Assembly (NCBI RefSeq): GCF_001293735.1
Contig: NZ_BCAH01000027.1
Span: forward strand, 1 to 37,601
From: Limosilactobacillus gorillae
GTDB lineage: Bacteria; Bacillota; Bacilli; Lactobacillales; Lactobacillaceae
DNA length: 37,601 nucleotides
Direction: 5' to 3'
The position numbers and the translations under genes were made by a program. Positions 16,469-25,885 of the stretch are shown here, one piece after another; the first letter of the stretch is position 1, and every line of letters starts with the position of its first letter. Under the pieces are notes generated by a model. It did not search any database, had not been told where the DNA came from, and worked only from the letters and a program-made list of their open reading frames with translations.

Positions 16469-17778
16469 TTTAACTTCCTCGCGCGTCGGTTCATCTCGGC
16501 AATCTGGCGCCGGGCTTCTTCAATCCGGCGCGAATTTTCCTGAATCCAAAAGGTAACGGCGCCCCCAGGTCGCTCAAGAGACCGCCCAACCCGGCCGGCA
16601 ATCTGTACCAGGGCTGCCGTTGAAAAGATCTCCGAATCGGCCCCTAGGACCCCCACGTCAATTCCGGGGAAGGTCACCCCACGCTCTAAAATCGTTGTCG
16701 TCACCAAAAAAGCCAATTGATGATCGCGCATAGCTTGAACCTTATCTAGGCGGTCGGGGTCACTGGCGTGAACGGTCATAAACTTAACAGCTCCCAGCTC
16801 GTTTTTAAGGGCTCTGGCTATTGGGACCAGATCGACCACGTGGGGGACGAAGAGGAGGAATTCCTGGTGTCGTTTAATCCTCGTTACTAACCAGGTCTTG
16901 GTTTGACGTGGCAAGACCCCCTTATTTAATTTTTTTCGCCACCTCCCCACTAGAACCGTTTGAATTTGGGGTAAGGGATGGCCATGAAACCGCTGAGGTA
17001 GGTAGGATACCTTTAGTTTCTTCTGGCGTACCCTTTCCAAGAGTTCCTTACTGGGGGTGGCAGTCAAATAAAGCAGCCCGCCATCCTCTTTGATTGCCTG
17101 ACTAGCGGCAAAGTGGAGGCCGGGATCACTGGCAAAGGGAAAGGCATCTACCTCATCAATCACTAAGTTGTCAAAGGCATGGTAAAATCGGAGCAGTTGG
17201 TGGGTGGTACAGATTGTTAACTGGCGGTACTGATACGGCTGAGGATTCTTACCATGCAAAAGGGCGATCGGCACCTTTTTAAAGGCTGCCTGCAGGCGCG
17301 GGTACAGCTCTAAGCATACGTCAACCCGCGGGGAAGCGATGGCTACTCGTTCGCCCCGCTTAAGTGCCTCCGTTAGTGCCAGAAAGATCATTTCCGTCTT
17401 TCCCGCCCCAGTTACCGCCCACAAAAGCCGGTGGTGGTGCTCGGCCATCCCCCTCGCCACTTCCCTTGCTACCACTTCCTGAAGTGGGCTTAACTGTCCT
17501 TGCCAGGAACAGGGATCCGGCAGAGGCGAGAAGTGATTGGGCTCTTCAAGGTGATAAAAATAATCATGACTTGTCACCCGCCCCAAATTCAGGCACACTG
17601 GACAGTAACAGGACCCGTCCGGCAAGGCCACGTCCGTCTTTTTGAGCCGGGCATTGCAGCGTCGGCAAATCACCACACTCCCCCGGATGACCATCGTTTT
17701 TTCACCTACTAACCCGAACGGGGCCGGCTGGGCCTGATTAATTAACACCCGTCGCCCATACAGTTGCTCTTTTTGCAT
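16465..17778 (-). CDS. comFA: ComFA DEAD-box-like DNA translocase/helicase
   Basis: The 437-residue ATPase is thought to drive single-stranded DNA inward through ComEC during transformation. It has an N-terminal zinc-binding cysteine cluster (C38, C41, C59, C62), Walker A AVTGAGKTEM (GAGKT 124-128), a DEVD Walker B in NLVIDEVDAF, motif III LTATPS and the C-terminal QIAGRVGRS helicase motif. All key motifs are intact. GGGGGAG precedes the start. It is divergent from yigZ and translationally coupled to comFC. Confidence 0.94.
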   Translation of the reverse strand: MQKEQLYGRRVLINQAQPAPFGLVGEKTMVIRGSVVICRRCNARLKKTDVALPDGSCYCPVCLNLGRVTSHDYFYHLEEPNHFSPLPDPCSWQGQLSPLQEVVAREVARGMAEHHHRLLWAVTGAGKTEMIFLALTEALKRGERVAIASPRVDVCLELYPRLQAAFKKVPIALLHGKNPQPYQYRQLTICTTHQLLRFYHAFDNLVIDEVDAFPFASDPGLHFAASQAIKEDGGLLYLTATPSKELLERVRQKKLKVSYLPQRFHGHPLPQIQTVLVGRWRKKLNKGVLPRQTKTWLVTRIKRHQEFLLFVPHVVDLVPIARALKNELGAVKFMTVHASDPDRLDKVQAMRDHQLAFLVTTTILERGVTFPGIDVGVLGADSEIFSTAALVQIAGRVGRSLERPGGAVTFWIQENSRRIEEARRQIAEMNRRARKLK

Positions 17779-17842
17779 TTCACTCCCCCTTTATCATTTA
17801 AATACGGGGAAAATTACTAAACTGACGTAAGGAGAAATATTT

Positions 17843-18481
17843 TTGACAGAATCCTACTTAACCATTCAAAGTGGAACTGAATACGAAGCCATTATTAAAA
17901 AGTCACGTTTTATTTGCACCCTGGCCCGGGTGGAAGACGAGCAGGCCGCCCAAAACTTCATCGCCACCATCAGCAAACAAAACCGTAAGGCCACCCATAA
18001 TTGCTACGCCTACCTGCTGGGCAACCAGGATCAAATCCAGCGGGAAAGTGATAACGGTGAACCAAGTGGTACGGCCGGTGTCCCTATCTTAGAGGCCTTA
18101 CAACTCGCTCACGTTCACAACGTCTGCGCCGTTGTTACCCGTTACTTTGGTGGGATTAAGCTGGGCGCTGGCGGTTTAATTCGTGCCTATTCTAACACCA
18201 CCACCGATGCCATCCACCAAGCTGGAATTGTTAAACGTGTTACTCAGCAAGTGGTGGCAATCACTACCCCCTACAAGTTAAACGACCAGGTCCACTACTA
18301 CCTGCAGCAAGCGGGGCTCGCCCTAGCTGGGGAGGAATACGGTACCGACGTCACCATCAAGGTCTTTATCGACTTAAAAGACCTCGATAACCAAATTACC
18401 GCCCTTACTGAGCGGTTCAACCAACAACTTAAGATAAAAAAGGAGGATCGTCGTTTCCACGAGATCCCCGTCAAAGATTAA
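17843..18481 (+). CDS. yigZ: YigZ/IMPACT-family protein
   Basis: The 212-residue protein has an N-terminal UPF0029/IMPACT domain (SRFICTLARV, ATHNCYAYLLG, SDNGEPSGTAGVPIL, VTRYFGGIKLGAGGL) and a C-terminal ferredoxin-like DUF1949 domain. Its cellular role is not firmly known; eukaryotic IMPACT is a translation regulator. The start is a TTG at 17843 with AAGGAG 9 bases upstream; no in-frame ATG lies near. It is one of only two plus-strand genes and is divergent from comFA, a conserved neighbourhood in lactobacilli as I recall it. Confidence 0.92.
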   Translation: MTESYLTIQSGTEYEAIIKKSRFICTLARVEDEQAAQNFIATISKQNRKATHNCYAYLLGNQDQIQRESDNGEPSGTAGVPILEALQLAHVHNVCAVVTRYFGGIKLGAGGLIRAYSNTTTDAIHQAGIVKRVTQQVVAITTPYKLNDQVHYYLQQAGLALAGEEYGTDVTIKVFIDLKDLDNQITALTERFNQQLKIKKEDRRFHEIPVKD

Positions 18482-18489
18482 CTTAATAA

Positions 18490-18537
18490 CGCCCCGTACA
18501 TTCCGGATAACGCCGAATTTACGGGGCGCTTTATTTT
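18490..18537 (+). terminator. yigZ terminator
   Basis: GCCCCGTA/TACGGGGC stem (18491-18498 with 18520-18527) extended inward by an ATTCCGG/CCGAAT pairing, followed by a T-rich run. It touches the stop codon of the convergent membrane-protein gene. Confidence 0.85.
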
Positions 18538-18791
18538 CAAAGCAGTTGTTCGAATAGGTTTAAGATCACTAAGACTAGGCAAAGGAGGGCCAAAGTGAGT
18601 GTAACGTGGCGGACCCGTTGCTCCCCTTGCCGCCATTCTTCTAGGTGGGCGATCAGGTAGGCCCCAACCAATAAAAAGCTTCCCAAAACACCGTATAAAC
18701 CCGAGTGAAAGTGCTGGTGCTGAATCGTAAAGGACATCATTAAGATAACCCCGCTCAAGCCCATGGCTACAATCAAAAATTTACGCTTCAT
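18537..18791 (-). CDS. Small membrane protein of unknown function
   Basis: Not recognised. The 84-residue product starts MKRKFLIVAMG and shows three hydrophobic segments (about 5-22, 32-48 and 61-80) separated by short polar loops, including IQHQHFHS and EEWRQGEQRVRH; it should be an integral membrane protein. I used the ATG at 18791, which has GGGGAAA 6 bases upstream. A longer open frame to 18902 would run back through the kimA terminator and into the end of kimA, so it is not used. It lies between the kimA terminator and the yigZ terminator and probably has its own transcript. Codon use looks like the neighbours. Confidence 0.65.
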   Translation of the reverse strand: MKRKFLIVAMGLSGVILMMSFTIQHQHFHSGLYGVLGSFLLVGAYLIAHLEEWRQGEQRVRHVTLTLALLCLVLVILNLFEQLL

Positions 18792-18800
18792 AATTTCCCC

Positions 18801-18822
18801 ATTTCCCGGGAAATATTTTCCC
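18801..18822. promoter_or_regulatory. Overlapping GGGAAA/TTTCCC palindromes before the small membrane gene
   Basis: ATTTCCCGGGAAAT (18801-18814) is a perfect palindrome, and GGGAAA-TAT-TTTCCC (18808-18822) is another that shares one arm with it. On the minus strand GGGAAA copies run directly into the GGGGAAAT that serves as ribosome site, so the TTTCCC arm could pair with either the upstream repeat or the ribosome site. Operator or RNA switch, unproven. Confidence 0.4.
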
Positions 18823-18825
18823 GCT

Positions 18826-18859
18826 AAAAGAAGGGGGAGTGGCCGTCTGCCTCTCCCCC
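18826..18859 (-). terminator. kimA terminator
   Basis: GGGGGAG/CTCCCCC stem (18833-18839 with 18853-18859) with TTCTTTT following on the minus strand, starting just beyond the kimA stop at 18868. Confidence 0.8.
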
Positions 18860-18867
18860 CAAGTAAT

Positions 18868-20706
18868 TTATTCGTGTAAATGGTAGTTGTACGTTGAGAC
18901 AATAATGTTTTCCCGCGAATTTAGCAGAGCCCGTAGACGCAAACTAGTCTGGTTGTGCAAAGCCATTTGCCACGGGCGCTTCGGTACAAACTGTGGTACC
19001 AAGACAGTAGTTGAGTAGTTCTTATCGGCTGCCCGCTTAGCAATTACGTCAACAAAGCGTAAAGTTGGTCCGGCAATTGACCGATAGGAAGAATGGATAT
19101 CAACAAAACGGACATCCGGGAACTCCGCCTTAAATTCATTAGCCGTCTTATGCTCCTTACCTGGGTTTTCGTCAAAGGAGACGTGCATGGCGATCACGTA
19201 GTCCCCAATTGAGCGAGCGTAGTTAATAGCCCCCTTGGTAACCTGAGTTACGTTCCCAACCAGGACAATCACGGTTGCACCGTCGTAGTCATGAAGTTGT
19301 ACCTTTGATTTTTCGGCAACCCGTAGTTGCATTCCTACCTTGATGTAGTGGGTATGAACAGCATGGAAAAGGTACAAAAGGACCGGCATGATGATTAAGT
19401 ACGGCCATACATTGGAGAAGTGTTGCCAGAACAAGAAAATCACCAGGGCCAATGAAATCAAGGCCCCCACTAGGTTAATAGCGGACTTAACCAGCCAGCT
19501 ACCCTCCTTTAAGCCAAACCAGTGAATGATCATCCCGGACTGCGATAGGGTAAATGGAACAAACACCCCAACGGCATACAGTGGAATCAAGAGGTTGGTT
19601 TTCCCGTGGAAGAGGATGATTAAAATGATCGCCCCGACCGCTAAGGAAATAATCCCGTTGGAGTAGCCCAGCCGGTCCCCTCGGTCCATGAAGGCGTGTG
19701 GTAAATACTTATCCTTGGCCATGTTAAAGGCAAGGATCGGAAAGGCTGAGAACCCGGTATTGGCTGCCACAGCCAAGATCATGGCTGTTGATAGCTGCAG
19801 GAGGTAATAGCCTAACCCTTCACCACCAAAGACCGCCGCCCCAATCTGGGAAAGGACCGTGTGGTGTGGGTTAGGGACAATCCCCAGATAAAAGGATAGG
19901 AAGGTCACCCCAGCAAAGAAGGCTGCTAAGATCAGGCTCATCATCGCCAAGGTGTTGGCAGCATTCTTCTTTTTGGGTGGGATAAAGTTCGGCACCGCGT
20001 TGGAAATCGCTTCAACCCCGGTCAAAGAAGATGACCCAGCTGAAAAGGCACGAATGAATAGGATCGCCGACATCCCGGCTACCGGCGTCCCATAGTTAGC
20101 CGTTGCGTGGTAGGCAACGTGGCCGGTAGCAATATTGTAGCCTCCCCAAATAATCATCGCCGTCATCATGATCACGAAGAAATAGACCGGGATGGTGAGA
20201 AAGTTAGCACTTTCACTCATCCCCCGTAAGTTCATGAACATGATAATCAAAACGATTACTACTGAGATATGAACGGAGTACTTGTAGAGCGATGGAATTG
20301 CCGAAGTAATAGCCTCTGTTCCCGAGGTCGTCGAAACCGCCACCGTCAACATATAATCGACTAACAACGATCCCCCAGCAATCAAGCCCCCGTTGCTCCC
20401 CCAGTTTTTGGTAGCGACTACGTAGGCTCCCCCACCACTCGGGTAGGCATGTATAATCTGCCGGTAAGACAGGGTAATTGCTAATAAAAGAATTAACACA
20501 ATGCCGGCAATCGGTAAGGAATACCAGATGGCGGCCGTCGAAAGGGTTACTAAAACCGTGGTAATCTGTTCGGTACCATAGGCAACTGACGACAGGGCAT
20601 CCGACGAAAGCATGGCTAAGGCCTTGAACTTCGTCAAGTGTGACTGTCCTTCGTCAAGCGTCTTTAAAGGTTTCCCGATTAAGACACGTTTAAGATAGCG
20701 CCACAT
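18868..20706 (-). CDS. kimA: KimA/YdaO-type potassium importer (APC superfamily)
   Basis: The 612-residue protein has about 12 membrane segments from LTKFKALAMLSSDALSSVAYG through VWPYLIIMPVLLYLF, then a cytosolic C-terminal domain of about 150 residues with a beta-alpha pattern (ATVIVLVGNVTQ, YARSIGDYVIAMHVSFD). Start, length and the SSDALSSVAYG and SAGSSSLTGVEAISN motifs fit KimA, a high-affinity K+ uptake protein controlled by c-di-AMP. It could otherwise be annotated as an amino-acid permease, which the soluble tail argues against. The frame is open 66 codons further upstream, but AAGAGGAG sits before the ATG at 20706, and the extension looks like leader RNA. Confidence 0.85.
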   Translation of the reverse strand: MWRYLKRVLIGKPLKTLDEGQSHLTKFKALAMLSSDALSSVAYGTEQITTVLVTLSTAAIWYSLPIAGIVLILLLAITLSYRQIIHAYPSGGGAYVVATKNWGSNGGLIAGGSLLVDYMLTVAVSTTSGTEAITSAIPSLYKYSVHISVVIVLIIMFMNLRGMSESANFLTIPVYFFVIMMTAMIIWGGYNIATGHVAYHATANYGTPVAGMSAILFIRAFSAGSSSLTGVEAISNAVPNFIPPKKKNAANTLAMMSLILAAFFAGVTFLSFYLGIVPNPHHTVLSQIGAAVFGGEGLGYYLLQLSTAMILAVAANTGFSAFPILAFNMAKDKYLPHAFMDRGDRLGYSNGIISLAVGAIILIILFHGKTNLLIPLYAVGVFVPFTLSQSGMIIHWFGLKEGSWLVKSAINLVGALISLALVIFLFWQHFSNVWPYLIIMPVLLYLFHAVHTHYIKVGMQLRVAEKSKVQLHDYDGATVIVLVGNVTQVTKGAINYARSIGDYVIAMHVSFDENPGKEHKTANEFKAEFPDVRFVDIHSSYRSIAGPTLRFVDVIAKRAADKNYSTTVLVPQFVPKRPWQMALHNQTSLRLRALLNSRENIIVSTYNYHLHE

Positions 20707-20865
20707 AATTTTGTCTCCTCTTAAAGATAAGTCAACAGCTATTCTACACCCCGATTTCACCGAATACCACCGTTTCCAATAAAAAGGCCTGCTCGGTAGT
20801 ACGAATTCCCTCCTCACCCGGCCAGGCAAAGAAGCTCCATCCATAACATTTACTTCCGGGTAAGT
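20707..20865 (-). ncRNA. Structured kimA leader, possible attenuator
   Basis: About 160 bases of untranslated leader. A 9-bp helix (20856-20864 with 20813-20821) and a second 9-bp helix (20794-20802 with 20764-20772) can form. A competing 5-bp stem GCCTG/CAGGC (20823-20827 with 20787-20791) is followed on the minus strand by CTTTTT and could terminate. KimA homologues are often under a c-di-AMP riboswitch, but I could not find that element's conserved core. Class unknown. Confidence 0.4.
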
Positions 20866-20871
20866 CACCAA

Positions 20872-20900
20872 ATTATGCGACTCACCCCAATATATTGAAA
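20872..20900 (-). promoter_or_regulatory. Candidate kimA promoter
   Basis: Minus-strand TTTCAA (20895-20900) and CATAAT (20872-20877) with a 17-base spacer, just after the groESL terminator. Moderate match. Confidence 0.4.
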
Positions 20901-20902
20901 TC

Positions 20903-20933
20903 AAAAAAAGACTGCGATAATTTTATCACAGTC
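20903..20933 (-). terminator. groESL terminator
   Basis: Stem GACTGTGATAA/TTATCGCAGTC (20910-20920 with 20923-20933) and a T7 tract on the minus strand, beginning about 20 bases after the groEL stop. Confidence 0.9.
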
Positions 20934-20953
20934 CCTTAAAGAACGTTATTTAA

Positions 20954-22600
<1,647 letters not shown>

Positions 22601-22614
22601 TCATTGAATCCTTA

Positions 22615-22896
22615 TTAGTCAACAACCGCAACTAAATCCTTTTCGTGAACAACCAGGTAGTTTTCACCATTGTATTCCACTTCGTTGCCGGCGTACTTGT
22701 CAAACAAGACTTTGTCGCCCTTCTTAACGGCAACCGCCACTACTTGACCATTAGCCAACATACGACCTTCACCAACAGCAACTACCAATCCGGTGGTCGG
22801 CTTGTTCTTCGCGTTGGAGGCTAAAACAATCCCCCCAACGGTCTGTTCTTCTTCTTGAGCCTTTAAAACGACACGATCTCCTAATGGTTTTAACAC
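22615..22896 (-). CDS. groES: Co-chaperonin GroES (10 kDa)
   Basis: The 93-residue co-chaperonin caps the GroEL ring. It starts [17 protein letters not shown], with the mobile loop [15 protein letters not shown] (about 16-30) and the [12 protein letters not shown] stretch. First gene of groES-groEL, starting about 60 bases downstream of the CIRCE operator. Confidence 0.99.
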   Translation of the reverse strand: MLKPLGDRVVLKAQEEEQTVGGIVLASNAKNKPTTGLVVAVGEGRMLANGQVVAVAVKKGDKVLFDKYAGNEVEYNGENYLVVHEKDLVAVVD

Positions 22897-22956
22897 GGTT
22901 ATCCCTCCATTATTTTGTAATCAATGATTAGTGGTTAGCAGGGGGCGGAGCAACTG

Positions 22957-22983
22957 CTAGCACTCGCAGCTCCCAAGTGCTAA
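22957..22983 (-). promoter_or_regulatory. CIRCE operator (HrcA site)
   Basis: On the minus strand TTAGCACTT, nine bases, GAGTGCTAG. This is the CIRCE inverted repeat with one mismatch in each arm relative to TTAGCACTC-N9-GAGTGCTAA. It lies between the groESL promoter and groES, so HrcA is expected to repress the operon until heat shock. hrcA itself is not in the window. Confidence 0.92.
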
Positions 22984-22994
22984 TTACATGTTCT

Positions 22995-23022
22995 AATATA
23001 ACACCTTTCCGAGGGAATGCAA
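22995..23022 (-). promoter_or_regulatory. groESL promoter
   Basis: Minus-strand TTGCAT (23017-23022) and TATATT (22995-23000) with a 16-base spacer, placing transcription start just ahead of or within CIRCE, as is usual for HrcA-controlled genes. Confidence 0.7.
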
Positions 23023-23052
23023 CCGAAAAATCCTGACTAATTTTGACCAAAT

Positions 23053-23075
23053 AAAAAACCGCCCCACGGACGGCT
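23053..23075 (-). terminator. rex terminator
   Basis: Short GC-rich stem CCGTCC/GGGCGG (23068-23073 with 23059-23064), extendable by two weaker pairs, a 3-base loop and T6 on the minus strand, immediately after the rex stop. Confidence 0.75.
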
Positions 23076-23079
23076 GTAG

Positions 23080-23730
23080 TTACTTATCTTCGGTAGCAGT
23101 AACCTTGTTACTTTCAATAAAGTAAATCAGGGTCTGCAACTCATTAGTCAGGTCAATATTTTGAACCTGGACGTCTTTTGGAACGGATAGACGCACTGGC
23201 GTAAAGTTCAAAATTCCGTGAACCCCTGCTTCAACTAGCTGGTCAGTTACCGCTTGTGATTCGGAACCTGGCACCGTTAAAATTACGGCATCAATTTGTT
23301 GTTCACGAATCTGTTTTTTCATGTCTTCGACCGGATAAACTGGAATCCCACTCTTAACGGTGTTAGCCAGTGACTCCTTTGGATCAAAGGCTGCCGAAAT
23401 TCGTAAGTTCGTGCTCTGGTGGAAGTTGTAATTCATCAGGGCCGACCCTAAGGACCCAACCCCGACTAAGGCAACGCTGGTCAACTTATCTTGCTTCAAG
23501 ATCCCCTTAAAGAAGTTCAGCAGTTTTTCAACGTCATAACCGTACCCCCGCTTACCGAGTTCCCCAAAGTAGGAAAAGTCCCGCCGAATCGTGGCTGAGT
23601 CAACCTGGACGGCTTCAGAGAGTTCCGTTGACGATACCCGGCGCTTATTTGCATTCAACAAGACGTTTAAGTATCGGTAGTATACGGGTAAGCGCTTGGC
23701 TGTGGCACGGGGAATTTTACGAGTTGGCAT
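23080..23730 (-). CDS. rex: Redox-sensing transcriptional repressor Rex
   Basis: Dimeric repressor that senses the NADH/NAD+ ratio. The 216-residue protein has an N-terminal winged helix (to about residue 80, with [23 protein letters not shown]), the NAD-binding GVGSLGSAL at 90-98 and a C-terminal swapped helix. GGAGAAA precedes the ATG. In heterofermenters Rex usually controls ethanol and NADH-recycling genes; none are adjacent here. Neighbours groESL and the ABC-F gene match the Bacillus ydiF-rex-groESL region. Confidence 0.95.
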   Translation of the reverse strand: MPTRKIPRATAKRLPVYYRYLNVLLNANKRRVSSTELSEAVQVDSATIRRDFSYFGELGKRGYGYDVEKLLNFFKGILKQDKLTSVALVGVGSLGSALMNYNFHQSTNLRISAAFDPKESLANTVKSGIPVYPVEDMKKQIREQQIDAVILTVPGSESQAVTDQLVEAGVHGILNFTPVRLSVPKDVQVQNIDLTNELQTLIYFIESNKVTATEDK

Positions 23731-23753
23731 AATAATTTCTCCATTTCAATTAA

Positions 23754-23805
23754 TTGTGAAATAAGATTCCTTATTTATTCTAACAATCCATCGTAAGTTT
23801 GTGAA
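23754..23805. promoter_or_regulatory. Two TTGTGAA half-sites between rex and the ABC-F gene
   Basis: TTGTGAA occurs at 23754-23760 and 23799-23805, the second followed by a TTCATTA-like partner at non-ideal spacing. Rex boxes are TTGTGAA-N4-TTCACAA, so these are at best degenerate autoregulatory sites. Confidence 0.25.
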
Positions 23806-23896
23806 CTAACATTCATTACTTTTCAGCTATTTTTTCGGTTTTACACTAAACTATGCTAAACTTTTAAGTAGCTAAAATAGGAAAAGGACGAACCAT

Positions 23897-25843
23897 ATGC
23901 TGTTACTTCAAACCAATGATGTCCTCCGCCGCTTCGGTACCGACGTCTTATTTCACAATATTAACCTCCGGGTCGTTGATCACGCCCGGGTTGCCTTAGT
24001 TGGGCGTAATGGAGCCGGTAAAACAACCCTGTTAAAGATGATTACCGGGATCACCCAACCGGATGAAGGAACGATTGTCAAAGCTAAGGGGCTCTCAATT
24101 GGCTATCTGGCTCAGGATCAGGGACTGGACAGCCAAAACTCAATTTGGGCGGAGCTAGATACCGTCTTTACCCCAGTTCACGAAATGGAAGATCAGATCC
24201 ACCGGCTGGAATCCCTTCTAGCCACGGTCGATTCAGCCACCGACCGCTACCAGGAAATCTTAAATGACTACGACCACGTACAAAGTCAATTTCAGGAAGC
24301 TGGGGGCTATGAAGTCGATTCCCGGATACGGGGGGTTCTAACCGGGTTTGGTTTTGATGAAAAAAGCTACCAACGCCCTGTCAACTCTCTTTCCGGGGGG
24401 CAAAAGACCAAGCTCGCCTTAGCCAAGATCTTATTACAAGCACCGAACCTTCTAATCTTAGATGAACCCACCAACCACCTCGACATGGGGGTCTTAGCCT
24501 GGTTAGAAGATTACCTCAAGGGGTATTCAGGCGCCCTTTTAATTGTTTCTCACGACCGGTACTTCTTGGATCGGGTGGTTAATGAAGTCTACGACCTGGA
24601 TAACCAGACCTTACTCCATTACACGGGAAACTACTCCGCCTTCGTTAAAAACAAAACCGCTCGGCTAGCCACTGAAATGAAGCACTACGAGCAGCAACAA
24701 AAAGAAATCGCCAAGCTGGAAGACTTCGTCAACAAGAACCTTGTTCGAGCCTCAACGACTAAACGAGCCCAGGCCCGGCGTCGCCAACTTGAAAAGATGG
24801 AGCGCATGGACCGTCCTCAAACCGACGACAAGTCAATCCACTTCTCCTTCACTTCTAATAAAGAAAGCGGCAACGAAGTCCTCGACGTTGAGGACCTCAA
24901 GATTGGCTACCAAGATACTATCTTGGCCGGTCCTTTAACCTTCAAGGAACGAAAGGGCCAGCGCATCGGCATCATCGGCCCCAACGGGATCGGTAAGTCA
25001 ACACTTTTAAAGACCCTTTTAAAGAAAATGCCGGCCCTGGCCGGAACAATTAAACTCGGTGCCAACCTCGATATTGGTTACTATGACCAGGAGCAACAGC
25101 AACTTCATCCCGAAAAAACGGTGCTGGATGAGGTGTGGGACGACCATCCGGAAATTAATGAAACCGAGATCCGCAACCTCCTTGGCTCCTTCTTATTTGT
25201 CGGTGATGACGTCTACAAAAAGGTTAGCGACCTATCCGGGGGACAAAAGGCCCGCCTGGAACTCACTAAGCTTTCCTTTAAACCGATTAACTTCTTGATC
25301 CTTGATGAACCAACTAACCACTTAGACATCGACAGCCGGGAAGTTTTAGAAGGGGCAATTAATGACTTTGACGGCACCGTTCTCTTCATCTCTCACGACC
25401 GTTACTTCATCAACCAGGTTGCCACTGACGTCTTAGCAATGCAAAAAAACGGCATAACTCACTATCAGGGTGATTATGACGACTACCTAAGGGCGATCAC
25501 GGTTAATCAACAAAAAGGTGCAGATAATTCCACAACCCCCGATCAAAAGCAAACAACTAAAACTATTTCTACGGCCCAGCAGTCTTACCGCCAGAACAAG
25601 GAAAACCAAAGGGCCCGCCGTAAGCTTCAACGCAGGGTTAACGAACTCGAGGAGCAAATGGACCAGCTTACTGAACAACAAGGACGTATCGAAACCCAAA
25701 TGGCCGATCCGGAAGTGGCTACTGACGTTACCAAGTTAACTGACTTACAAAGGGAACTAGATGCTACCACGAATCAGCTCGAAGAAGTCGAAGAACAGTG
25801 GACCAGTGCCGCCGAAGAATTAGAAGAATTTGATAATGAATAA
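23897..25843 (+). CDS. ABC-F family ATPase, YdiF/Uup type
   Basis: The 648-residue soluble protein has two ABC ATPase domains and no membrane segments. First domain: GRNGAGKTTLLKM, LSGGQKTKLALAKIL, LLILDEPTNHLDM. A basic linker with coiled coil follows (about residues 250-305, LVRASTTKRAQARRRQLEKMER). Second domain: GPNGIGKSTLLKTL, LSGGQKARLELTKL, LDEPTNHLDI. A long acidic coiled-coil C-terminal tail runs from about residue 560. ABC-F proteins act on the ribosome E site, in translation or antibiotic protection. The Uup-like C-terminal coil and the place beside rex point to a housekeeping YdiF homologue rather than a resistance gene. AAAGGA lies 8 bases before the ATG. Confidence 0.92.
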   Translation: MLLLQTNDVLRRFGTDVLFHNINLRVVDHARVALVGRNGAGKTTLLKMITGITQPDEGTIVKAKGLSIGYLAQDQGLDSQNSIWAELDTVFTPVHEMEDQIHRLESLLATVDSATDRYQEILNDYDHVQSQFQEAGGYEVDSRIRGVLTGFGFDEKSYQRPVNSLSGGQKTKLALAKILLQAPNLLILDEPTNHLDMGVLAWLEDYLKGYSGALLIVSHDRYFLDRVVNEVYDLDNQTLLHYTGNYSAFVKNKTARLATEMKHYEQQQKEIAKLEDFVNKNLVRASTTKRAQARRRQLEKMERMDRPQTDDKSIHFSFTSNKESGNEVLDVEDLKIGYQDTILAGPLTFKERKGQRIGIIGPNGIGKSTLLKTLLKKMPALAGTIKLGANLDIGYYDQEQQQLHPEKTVLDEVWDDHPEINETEIRNLLGSFLFVGDDVYKKVSDLSGGQKARLELTKLSFKPINFLILDEPTNHLDIDSREVLEGAINDFDGTVLFISHDRYFINQVATDVLAMQKNGITHYQGDYDDYLRAITVNQQKGADNSTTPDQKQTTKTISTAQQSYRQNKENQRARRKLQRRVNELEEQMDQLTEQQGRIETQMADPEVATDVTKLTDLQRELDATTNQLEEVEEQWTSAAEELEEFDNE

Positions 25844-25846
25844 CAA

Positions 25847-25885
25847 GGAGACTGTGATGGCTTTATCACAGTCTCCTCTATTTTT
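25847..25885. terminator. Bidirectional terminator between ABC-F gene and birA
   Basis: Perfect 12-bp stem (25847-25858 with 25865-25876), 6-base loop and a T-rich run on the plus strand that reaches into the birA stop codon. The convergent birA transcript can use the same hairpin, with a poorer T tract. The arm TTTATCACAGTC is identical to part of the groESL terminator. Confidence 0.85.

Noticed and set aside
18792-18902. Upstream extension of the small membrane protein
   Set aside because: It runs through the kimA terminator hairpin and into the kimA coding end; GGGGAAA precedes the shorter start.
20707-20904. N-terminal extension of KimA (open frame from 20904)
   Set aside because: The extension is not membrane-like, has a strong ribosome site at its end (AAGAGGAG before 20706) and contains hairpins; KimA length fits the shorter form.
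23754-23805. A strong Rex operator upstream of rex
   Set aside because: Only half-sites match; no TTGTGAA-N4-TTCACAA is present, so it is listed at low confidence and not as a finding.
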